Assembly: GCA_021739765.1 (NCBI GenBank)
Contig: JAIPBD010000006.1
Span: 124,001-188,000 of the forward strand
Source of the DNA: Melioribacteraceae bacterium
GTDB taxonomy: Bacteria; Bacteroidota; Ignavibacteria; Ignavibacteriales; Melioribacteraceae
Direction of reading: 5' to 3'
DNA length: 64,000 nt
The translations under genes were made by a program, and so were the position numbers. The notes beneath the pieces are model-generated. The model did no database searches and was not told the origin of the DNA. It saw only the letters and a program-made list of their open reading frames with translations. Positions 54,671-62,582 of the stretch are shown here, in pieces (positions within the stretch are counted from its first letter, which is position 1; every line of letters begins with the position of its first letter).

Positions 54671-56401
54671 ATGTCAAGTTTTGAAGAATTAGGACTCAAT
54701 AGCAACCTTATAAAAGCTATTACCGAAATGGGTTTTGAAAATCCGATGCCGGTACAAAAAGAAGTTATACCATTTTTACTCGGCGAAGGGGAAAATGATT
54801 TAATCGCATTAGCACAAACCGGAACCGGCAAAACCGCCGCTTTCGGTTTACCAATAATTCAAGAAGTCGACGGAAGTAAATCAACAATTCAATACCTCAT
54901 CCTCGCTCCAACCCGTGAACTTTGCATGCAGATAACAAAAGACCTTGAATCATTCTCTAAGCATAGTGCCAGAGTTAAAATTGTTGCCGTTTATGGTGGC
55001 GCAAGTATCGAGACTCAAATTAGAGCCATAAAAAACGGAGCGCAAATAATTTGTGCGACACCGGGAAGATTACTCGATTTAATTAAACGAAGAGTTGTAA
55101 AACTTGGTGGTATAAGAACTCTGGTTCTTGATGAAGCGGACGAAATGCTTAATATGGGTTTCAGAGAAGACCTCGAGGAAATTCTTGAAACCGCGCCAAA
55201 AGAAAGAAGAACTCTTCTATTCTCAGCGACGATGCCAAATGAAATCAGAAAAATTTCATCCAACTATATGGTTGATCCGAAAGAAATTACAATTGGAAGA
55301 AAAAACGCCGGTTCCGATGATGTTGAACATTTTTGTTATTTCGTTCATGCGAAAGACAGATATGCAGCGCTAAAACGACTCGCGGATTTTTACCCGGGTG
55401 TTTATGGTATCATTTTCTGCAGAACTAAAATCGAAACCCAAGATGTTGCGGATAGATTGATTAAAGACGGATACAACGCGGATGCATTGCACGGCGATCT
55501 TTCGCAAGCTCAGCGTGACGCGGTGATGAATAAATTTCGTATTAAACATCTTCGTTTATTGGTCGCTACAGATGTGGCTTCACGAGGACTCGATGTAAGT
55601 AATTTATCACACATAATAAACTATAATTTGCCGGATGAACTCGAAGTTTATACACACAGAAGCGGTAGAACCGGAAGAGCGGGTAAAAAGGGAACTTCGA
55701 TAATTATTGCTAATCTGAAAGAAAAAGGTAAGATCAGACAAATTGAGAAAAAGCTTAATAAACAGTTTATTATTTCAGAGATTCCCGGTGGAAAGGAAAT
55801 TTGCGAAAACCAACTTTTTCATTTTATTGACAAAATGAAAAACGTTGAAGTTGAGGAGAGTGATATATCTTCTTTTCTTCCTCAAGTTTATAAGAAACTT
55901 GAAGATCTGAGCAAGGAAGAAATAATTAAAAAGTTTGTCGCGCTCGAGTTTAACAGATTCCTTGACTATTACAAATCGTCATCTGATTTAATTTCTCCAA
56001 AAGATTCGCGTAGAACCCGTGAAACGAGAGATTCTCGCGAAACTTCTTCGGCTGACGCGTACACGAGGTTCTTTATCAATCTTGGTAAAACCGACGACTT
56101 AAAACCCACGACTTTGATCGGTATGATCAACGACTATACCAGAAGCAAAAGTATTGATATAGGGGAAATAGAGATCCTGAGAAATTTTTCTTTCTTTGAA
56201 GTTGATAACCAATTTTCAGATCTTGTGCTGAATTCATTCAAAAGAAAAAATTTCAAAGGGCGCGATATTAATATTGAAGTTGCGGAGCGTAAAAAACGAA
56301 CGCTCCAAAAACACGAAAGAGGTAAAGCTCAATCCGGAAAAAGAAGACACACACCTAGAAATCCAAGAAACAATAATTTCGATAGAAAAAGACGCGGTTA
56401 G
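54671..56401 (+). CDS. DEAD-box RNA helicase with DbpA-type RNA-binding domain
   Basis: 576 residues. Q motif FENPMPVQKEVIPFLL, Walker A AQTGTGKT, APTRELC, VLDEADEMLNMGF, SATMP and HRSGRTGRAGKKGTS form the helicase core (1-370). A linker follows, then a DbpA/CsdA RNA-binding domain (about 450-535, FFINLGKTDDLKP, LRNFSFFEV) and a basic tail ending DRKRRG that resembles CsdA and CshA tails. It likely unwinds structured RNA in ribosome assembly or mRNA decay. A terminator hairpin follows the stop. Confidence 0.95.
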   Translation: MSSFEELGLNSNLIKAITEMGFENPMPVQKEVIPFLLGEGENDLIALAQTGTGKTAAFGLPIIQEVDGSKSTIQYLILAPTRELCMQITKDLESFSKHSARVKIVAVYGGASIETQIRAIKNGAQIICATPGRLLDLIKRRVVKLGGIRTLVLDEADEMLNMGFREDLEEILETAPKERRTLLFSATMPNEIRKISSNYMVDPKEITIGRKNAGSDDVEHFCYFVHAKDRYAALKRLADFYPGVYGIIFCRTKIETQDVADRLIKDGYNADALHGDLSQAQRDAVMNKFRIKHLRLLVATDVASRGLDVSNLSHIINYNLPDELEVYTHRSGRTGRAGKKGTSIIIANLKEKGKIRQIEKKLNKQFIISEIPGGKEICENQLFHFIDKMKNVEVEESDISSFLPQVYKKLEDLSKEEIIKKFVALEFNRFLDYYKSSSDLISPKDSRRTRETRDSRETSSADAYTRFFINLGKTDDLKPTTLIGMINDYTRSKSIDIGEIEILRNFSFFEVDNQFSDLVLNSFKRKNFKGRDINIEVAERKKRTLQKHERGKAQSGKRRHTPRNPRNNNFDRKRRG

Positions 56402-56412
56402 TTTCTAATTAG

Positions 56413-56446
56413 TCAAGGAGTGGGACTCTCTCATTCCTTGAATTTT
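56413..56446 (+). terminator. Intrinsic terminator after the DEAD-box helicase
   Basis: TCAAGGAGTG and CATTCCTTGA pair over ten positions with one G-T pair, loop of nine bases, then ATTTTCTC. A good candidate, with a mixed T tract. Confidence 0.6.
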
Positions 56447-56572
56447 CTCTAAATCCTAAGATTTTGCTCGGGCGATTTATTAAATTGGATGTGTCTAAAA
56501 ATAGCAAGCAATCTTAGAATTAAAATTTTAAAAATTAATTTATTTCTCCATAAATAGGGGACAGAGGAAAAC

Positions 56573-58120
56573 ATGATAAAAGAAGCCGAAATATTTGTCA
56601 ATCCCGACAAAATTAATGATCACGAGTACCAAAAGTATATCCTCGCTAAGAAGATGCAAGTACAAGTTGAAGATATCCACTCGTTCAAAATCACACGTAA
56701 ATCTATCGATGCAAGAAAACACCCGGTTTTCCGTTTAAGAATTGCCGCATTTATGGGTAATGATAAACCCGAGGTTTTCACTCCCATCGAATTCAAAGAA
56801 GCGGAAAAAAACAAAAGAGTAGTTATAGTTGGAGCCGGTCCGGCCGGAATGTTTGCCGCTTTGCGAATTTTAGAATTAGGCATTAAACCAATTATTGTGG
56901 ATCGTGGCAAAAATGTTCGCGATCGAAGACGAGATTTACGCGCCATTCAACAAGATCATATTGTTGATCCTGATTCTAATTATTGTTTCGGTGAAGGTGG
57001 GGCGGGAACTTATAGCGATGGCAAACTCTACACTCGATCTGTAAAACGGGGAAATGTTGATCGGATTTTAAAATTGCTTGTTCAGCACGGAGCGCAGGAA
57101 GAAATATTAATTGACGCTCATCCTCATATCGGTTCTAACAATTTACCCAAGGTTGTTGAGTCAATCCGTGAAACAATTTTGAAACATGGCGGCGAAATTC
57201 ATTTTGAATCGAAAGTAACTGATTTTATTGTTGAAAATAATACGATTAGGGGTGTGATTGTAAACGAAAAGGACGAATTTTTAGGGGATTCTGTAATCCT
57301 CGCAACAGGTCATTCGGCGAGAGATATTTATTATCTGCTCCACAAAAAGAATATATTAATAGAGCAAAAACCTTTTGCTATGGGTGTTAGAATTGAACAT
57401 CCGCAAGCATTGATCGATTCGATACAATACCGCACAGAGAAACGTCATGAAAATCTTCCCGCTTCAAGTTATAACCTCGCTTGTCAGGTAGATGAGCGCG
57501 GTGTTTATTCATTCTGCATGTGTCCGGGAGGAATAATTGTTCCCGCTTCAACTGACAAAAACGAATTGGTGTTAAATGGAATGTCCATTTCTCGAAGAGA
57601 TTCACCCTTCGCAAATTCGGGAATTGTAGTTTCAATCGAAGAACGGGATTGGAAAAAGTATAACCAATCGGGAGTTTTTGCCGGATTAGCGCTTCAACAA
57701 AGCATAGAAAGAAGAGCCTTTGAAGCAGGCGGTAGAACACAAACGGCACCCGCGCAACGGGTTACAGATTTTGTGGATCGCAAGGTTTCTTCTTCACTTC
57801 CCGAAACGTCGTATATTCCAGGCGTAACAAGTGCTGCATTGCACGATCTTTTCCCCGGATTTATCGGAAAAAGATTGAGAAGAAGTCTTATCGTTTTTAA
57901 TAAAAAAATGAAAGGATTTATATCCGAAGAAGCACAAATCCTTGCTGCAGAAACCAGAACCAGTTCGCCAATTCGAATCCCGAGAGATAAAGAAACTTTC
58001 GAACATCCTCAGATAAAAGGATTGTATCCGGTTGGAGAAGGAGCGGGATACGCGGGCGGGATTATGTCGGCGGCAATTGATGGAGAAAGAGCCGTTGACG
58101 CGATGATGGTCAAACGGTAA
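56573..58120 (+). CDS. FAD-dependent oxidoreductase of the COG2509 type
   Basis: 515 residues. An N-terminal module (1-75) of the family precedes the FAD-binding motif VVIVGAGPAGMFAALRILELG. Further motifs are CFGEGGAGTYSDGKLYTR, VILATGHSARDIY, MGVRIEHPQ, and the C-terminal YPVGEGAGYAGGIMSAAIDG. The Cys-Met-Cys in SFCMCPGG is a usual feature. Function is unsettled; it is thought to be a dehydrogenase with FAD and a reduced electron donor. Single gene, terminator downstream. Confidence 0.85.
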   Translation: MIKEAEIFVNPDKINDHEYQKYILAKKMQVQVEDIHSFKITRKSIDARKHPVFRLRIAAFMGNDKPEVFTPIEFKEAEKNKRVVIVGAGPAGMFAALRILELGIKPIIVDRGKNVRDRRRDLRAIQQDHIVDPDSNYCFGEGGAGTYSDGKLYTRSVKRGNVDRILKLLVQHGAQEEILIDAHPHIGSNNLPKVVESIRETILKHGGEIHFESKVTDFIVENNTIRGVIVNEKDEFLGDSVILATGHSARDIYYLLHKKNILIEQKPFAMGVRIEHPQALIDSIQYRTEKRHENLPASSYNLACQVDERGVYSFCMCPGGIIVPASTDKNELVLNGMSISRRDSPFANSGIVVSIEERDWKKYNQSGVFAGLALQQSIERRAFEAGGRTQTAPAQRVTDFVDRKVSSSLPETSYIPGVTSAALHDLFPGFIGKRLRRSLIVFNKKMKGFISEEAQILAAETRTSSPIRIPRDKETFEHPQIKGLYPVGEGAGYAGGIMSAAIDGERAVDAMMVKR

Positions 58121-58196
58121 CAACCGATTTTTTGCGTCTGTTTAAATATGGTTGGTTTGGCGTAAATTAATCTAAGAGCGAGAACTAACTTGATCT

Positions 58197-58226
58197 TTCG
58201 CTTTCATCACTAAAGCGAATGTTTTT
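58197..58226 (+). terminator. Intrinsic terminator after the COG2509 flavoprotein
   Basis: TTCGCTTT (58197-58204), loop of seven, AAAGCGAA (58212-58219), then TGTTTTTC. A perfect 8-base stem with a T tract. Confidence 0.7.
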
Positions 58227-58295
58227 CAATTGTTTTTTCCTTTTTTATCCTCCTATGATTGATTTAGCTAAATTAGGATGTTTTCTCCAATTTTA

Positions 58296-58331
58296 ATAGT
58301 GAATGTTTATTTTCACTTCTTTGTTCACTAT
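58296..58331. promoter_or_regulatory. Inverted repeat upstream of lpdA
   Basis: ATAGTGAA at 58296-58303 and its exact complement TTCACTAT at 58324-58331, spacer 20 bases. A third TTCAC lies in the spacer. The right arm is 37 bases before the lpdA ATG. It could be an operator of the dehydrogenase operon. Confidence 0.35.
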
Positions 58332-58368
58332 ATTACAAAGCTTCATTATGTAACAAATCGAGTCCCAA

Positions 58369-59772
58369 ATGAGTAAAAAATACGATATTGCAATTTTAGG
58401 CGGAGGCCCCGGCGGATACGTTGCGGCTATTCGCGCAGGTCAGCTTGGATATAAAACCGTAGTTATCGATAAAGATAATTTAGGCGGAATTTGTTTGAAT
58501 TGGGGTTGTATTCCTACTAAATCACTCCTGAAGAATGCCGAATTATACGATTTGATGAACAATCATGCCGGAGAATTCGGAATCAAAGTGGATGGATTAT
58601 CCTTTGATTTCAATAAAATTATAAAAAGGAGCCGAGGTATTTCGGACAGAATAACTAAAAATGTCGAAATGCTTGTAAAGAAGAACAAAATTGACCGAAT
58701 TCGTGGATTTGGAACGTTAGTTTCCCAAAACGAAATTTCCGTTGTTGATACTGATGGAAAAGAAATCGAGAAAATTTCGGCGGATAAAATAATCATTGCT
58801 ACCGGAGCTCGTCCGAGAATTTTACCCAATATTCCCGTTGATAAAGAGAATATAATCACCTCCACCGAAGCGATGAATTTACCAAAGCAACCTGAAAGTT
58901 TAATTGTAATCGGAGCGGGCGCGATCGGAATCGAATTTGCATATTTCTATAGTGTTCTCGGCACAAAAGTTACCGTTATTGAAATGTTGGATAATATACT
59001 TCCAATCGAAGACAAAGAAGTTTCGCAGACATTAGAGAAAAGTTTCAAAAAACGTAAAATCGATATTTTTACAAACACCACCGTCGAATCCGCTGAAGTT
59101 AAAAAGGGTAAAGTGGTTGTAAAAATCAAAAACGATAAAGGCGAACAAACGCTTGAAGCGGATAAAGTTTTGAGCGCAATAGGCGTTACCGGAAATGTTG
59201 AAGGCATCGGACTCGAAGAACTTGGTATTGAACTTTTCAAAAACCACATCAAAGTTGATAAAGAAACTTATCAAACGAACCTCGAAAATATTTACGCGAT
59301 TGGTGATGTAATCGGCCCACCATGGCTGGCTCATGTTGCTTCAGCTGAAGGAATTCATTGTATCGAAACAATTCACGGAATGGAACCGCCTTCAATTGAT
59401 TACAATTCTATTCCGGGCTGTACTTATTGCCAGCCGCAAGTTGCGAGTATTGGTTTAACTGAAGAGAAAGCTAAAGCTGAAGGATATGAATTAAAGATCG
59501 GTAAATTCCCGTTTATGGCAAGCGGCAAAGCTTTCGCGACCGGTGACAGGGAGGGATTTGTGAAAATGATTTTTGACGCGAAATACGGTGAAGTTCTCGG
59601 AGCACATATTATCGGGCACGAAGCGACAGAATTAATCGCGGAAGTGGGAATCGCAAAAACTCTGGAAGCGGATTTTGAGGCAATTGTGAAAACGATTCAC
59701 GCTCATCCGACTCTATCCGAATCGATAATGGAAGCAGCAGCACAGGCGTATGGCGAAGCAATCCATATTTAG
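58369..59772 (+). CDS. lpdA: Dihydrolipoyl dehydrogenase (E3)
   Basis: 467 residues. FAD motif AILGGGPGGYVAAIRA, the redox disulfide GGICLNWGCIPTKSLL (Cys pair four apart), NAD motif VIGAGAIGIEFAYFYS, AIGDV and the C-terminal HAHPTLSE with the catalytic His. It reoxidises the lipoyl groups of 2-oxoacid dehydrogenases with NAD. First gene of the operon that also encodes lipB, E1 and E2; it overlaps lipB by 23 bases. Confidence 0.97.
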   Translation: MSKKYDIAILGGGPGGYVAAIRAGQLGYKTVVIDKDNLGGICLNWGCIPTKSLLKNAELYDLMNNHAGEFGIKVDGLSFDFNKIIKRSRGISDRITKNVEMLVKKNKIDRIRGFGTLVSQNEISVVDTDGKEIEKISADKIIIATGARPRILPNIPVDKENIITSTEAMNLPKQPESLIVIGAGAIGIEFAYFYSVLGTKVTVIEMLDNILPIEDKEVSQTLEKSFKKRKIDIFTNTTVESAEVKKGKVVVKIKNDKGEQTLEADKVLSAIGVTGNVEGIGLEELGIELFKNHIKVDKETYQTNLENIYAIGDVIGPPWLAHVASAEGIHCIETIHGMEPPSIDYNSIPGCTYCQPQVASIGLTEEKAKAEGYELKIGKFPFMASGKAFATGDREGFVKMIFDAKYGEVLGAHIIGHEATELIAEVGIAKTLEADFEAIVKTIHAHPTLSESIMEAAAQAYGEAIHI

Positions 59773-60454
59773 AAATATAGAATATATTGATCTTGGCGAA
59801 ATTTCCTACAAACAAGCTTGGGATCTCCAAAAAGAGGTGTTTGATCTCAGAGTAAAAAAAGAGATCGGAGATACTTTTTTTATGTTGGAGCATCCAAATA
59901 CTTACACTCTCGGTAAAACCGCCAGCAAGTCGAATTTGGTTGGTGACGCGGAGTTTTTGGAAAAAAATAAGATTTCGGTTTTTGAAATCGATCGTGGTGG
60001 AGATATCACTTATCACGGTCCCGGGCAAATTGTCGGTTACCCGATTTTAGATTTGAACGATTGGCAAAAAGATACGCATAAATATTTAAGGGCAATTGAA
60101 CAACTCATTATCGATACTTGCTCTGATTTTGGTATTGAAGCCGGTCGGAACGAGAAATACACCGGTGTTTGGATTGAAAATAGAAAAATCGCGGCTATCG
60201 GAATAAAAGTAAGTCGATGGATTACAATGCACGGGTTCGCTTTTAATGTGAACACTGATCTTGGATTGTTCAACGGAATTATTCCATGCGGAATTAATGA
60301 TAAAAAAGTTACTTCGCTGCAGAAAGAATTAGGTAGAAGAATTGAAATTAGCGAAGTGAAAGCAAAATTGTTAAAGAATTTCAAAACGGTTTTTGGATAT
60401 AACGAAGCCACGAATAGACATGAAAAAAGAATTTTGGAATTGATAGAGAATTAA
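59750..60454 (+). CDS. lipB: Octanoyltransferase LipB
   Basis: 234 residues starting inside lpdA. The BPL/LplA-type fold shows LEHPNTYTLGKTA, DRGGDITYHGPGQIVGYPI, TGVWIENRKIAAIGIKVSRW and MHGFAFNVNTDLGLFNGIIPCGI, whose Cys with the later Lys forms the active dyad. It moves octanoyl groups from ACP to lipoyl domains, the first step in making the cofactor of the E2 protein encoded here. Its placement between E3 and E1 suggests supply and use are co-expressed. Confidence 0.96.
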   Translation: MAKQSIFRNIEYIDLGEISYKQAWDLQKEVFDLRVKKEIGDTFFMLEHPNTYTLGKTASKSNLVGDAEFLEKNKISVFEIDRGGDITYHGPGQIVGYPILDLNDWQKDTHKYLRAIEQLIIDTCSDFGIEAGRNEKYTGVWIENRKIAAIGIKVSRWITMHGFAFNVNTDLGLFNGIIPCGINDKKVTSLQKELGRRIEISEVKAKLLKNFKTVFGYNEATNRHEKRILELIEN

Positions 60455-60468
60455 GTCCAGGGAGGCAC

Positions 60469-62562
60469 ATGGCACAAAATACTAAAAATAGCAGTATTGA
60501 AATTGTTGATAAAAATAACGGTAAAGCTCCCACCGGAAAAATTGATCATCTTGGTGGAATGACCAAAAAGGAGCTGATGAACGTTTTACGTTTGATGCTT
60601 CTTGCAAGGACAATCGACAATAAAGTTTTAAATCTACTTCGACAAGGAAAAACATTTTTTCATATTCCCGGCATGGGTCATGAAGCTACTCAAGTTTCAT
60701 TCGGCCTTGCAATGAAGCCAGGATATGACTGGGGATATCCCTATTATCGTGATATGGCTTTTATGCTTTCGCTCGGTTTATCCGTTGAAGATATTTTTCT
60801 CCACATGCTCACCCGTGAAAACGATCCTCTATGCGGTGGTCGCCAAATGCCCTGCCATTGGGGATCAAAAGAATTTAATGTACCGATTCAATCAAGCCCG
60901 ACCGGAACACAGTTTTTACAAGCTGTGGGCGCGGCAATGGCTAATCGGAAAAGAGGAAACGATGCGGTTGTTTATGTAAGCTCCGGTGAAGGTACAACGA
61001 GTGAAGGCGAATTCCATGAAGCCGTAAATTGGGCTTCACGTGATAAACTCCCCGTTATTTTTGTTATACAGAATAACAAATGGGCAATTTCCGTTCCGGT
61101 TCAAGGTCAATCCGGTGGTAAAAAGGCATCGGTTGCTGAAATGATGAAAGGATATGAAAATCTTTTCAGGCAGGATGTTGACGGCTGTGATTATTTGAAA
61201 ATAAATGCCGCAGCTCAATCGGCGGTTAAATACGCGCGACAAGGAAAAGGTCCCGCTCTCGTCGAGGCTCATACCGTAAGATTATTCTCCCATTCGTCAT
61301 CCGATGATCAGAAAAAATATCGATCACAGGAATCCCTTGAAGAAGACCTTAAAAGAGATCCTATCGAATTATTTTCCAAAAAATTAATCGAAAAGAATAT
61401 TTTAACAGAATTAGCTTTTGACGAGTTTAAGAAGGAAATTCATAATCATGTAAATGAAGCAGCTGATTGGGCTTTAACTCAGCCCGAACCGAAAGCTGAG
61501 AACGCAACTCAATTTGTACTTGATGAAAGTGGTAAAAGTGAAACTCTTCAATATGAGAAAACCGAACCGCATGGCAAACCGACTGTAATGGTGGACGCGA
61601 TTAATCACGCTTTGCATGAAGAGATGCAAAGGAATGAAAATATTTATGTTTTCGGCGAAGATGTTGCGGATGGAAAAGGTGGCGTATTTACCGCGACAAA
61701 AGGGCTTTCGACAAAATTTGGAAATGAACGCGTTTTTAATTCGCCTTTAGCCGAAGCAAGTATTGTAGGCGTGGCAAATGGAATGGCGCTCTCCGGACTT
61801 AAACCCTGTGTTGAAATTCAGTTTGGGGATTATATCTGGCCGGCATTTATGCAGTATCGGGACGAAATGGCCATGATTCGTTATCGATCCAATAATCTTA
61901 ACGAATCTCCTGTTGTAACCAGAGTCGCAATTGGTGGATTTATTCATGGCGGATTATACCACAGCCAGAATATCGAAGGATTTTTTGCTCACATGCCCGG
62001 GATTTTAATTGCTTATCCTTCCAATGCGGCTGACGCGAAAGGTTTGTTAAAAACAGCTCTTAGACTCAATGATCCAGTGCTTTTTTTGGAACATAAAGGA
62101 TTGTACCGCCAAAGTTATGCTTCCGCTCCGGAACCCGACGCAGATTATCTGGTGAAATTTGGGCACGCGAAAATTGTTCAAGAAGGATCTGATCTTACTA
62201 TTGTAACTTATGGGGCGATGGTTCACGAATCAAATTTTGCGGTTAAAAGATTGGAAAAAGAGGGATATTCAATTGAACTTATTGATATACGCACAATAAA
62301 TCCTTTAGATGAAGAGACAATTTACGCTTCAGTCAAGAAAACGGGTAAAGTTATTATTATCCACGAGGATACGATTACTGCCGGATTTGGCGCAGAAATC
62401 GCCGCAAAAGTTTCAGAAAACTGTTTTGAATTTCTTGATGGCCCGGTCAGAAGAATCGGAGGTGCCGATACACCAATTCCGGCTCATCCCAAACTTGAAT
62501 TAGCGGTCTTACCAACGAGAGAAAAAATCTATGATACTCTCAAAGATCTGCTTCTGTATTAA
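60469..62562 (+). CDS. Fused E1 alpha-beta subunit of 2-oxoacid dehydrogenase
   Basis: 697 residues. The alpha half (30-330) has FHIPGMGHEA, RQMPCHWGSKEFN, and the thiamin-diphosphate site GEGTTSEGEFHEAVNWAS to NNKWAISVP. The beta half (370-697) has VFGEDVADGKGGVF, FNSPLAEASIVG, and EIQFGDYIWPAFMQ. The fused form is usual in Bacteroidota and relatives; whether the substrate is pyruvate, 2-oxoisovalerate or another branched 2-oxoacid is not decided. GGGAGG just before the ATG. Followed after 20 bases by E2. Confidence 0.93.
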   Translation: MAQNTKNSSIEIVDKNNGKAPTGKIDHLGGMTKKELMNVLRLMLLARTIDNKVLNLLRQGKTFFHIPGMGHEATQVSFGLAMKPGYDWGYPYYRDMAFMLSLGLSVEDIFLHMLTRENDPLCGGRQMPCHWGSKEFNVPIQSSPTGTQFLQAVGAAMANRKRGNDAVVYVSSGEGTTSEGEFHEAVNWASRDKLPVIFVIQNNKWAISVPVQGQSGGKKASVAEMMKGYENLFRQDVDGCDYLKINAAAQSAVKYARQGKGPALVEAHTVRLFSHSSSDDQKKYRSQESLEEDLKRDPIELFSKKLIEKNILTELAFDEFKKEIHNHVNEAADWALTQPEPKAENATQFVLDESGKSETLQYEKTEPHGKPTVMVDAINHALHEEMQRNENIYVFGEDVADGKGGVFTATKGLSTKFGNERVFNSPLAEASIVGVANGMALSGLKPCVEIQFGDYIWPAFMQYRDEMAMIRYRSNNLNESPVVTRVAIGGFIHGGLYHSQNIEGFFAHMPGILIAYPSNAADAKGLLKTALRLNDPVLFLEHKGLYRQSYASAPEPDADYLVKFGHAKIVQEGSDLTIVTYGAMVHESNFAVKRLEKEGYSIELIDIRTINPLDEETIYASVKKTGKVIIIHEDTITAGFGAEIAAKVSENCFEFLDGPVRRIGGADTPIPAHPKLELAVLPTREKIYDTLKDLLLY

Positions 62563-62582
62563 TTTGATTATGGAGAATTAAA

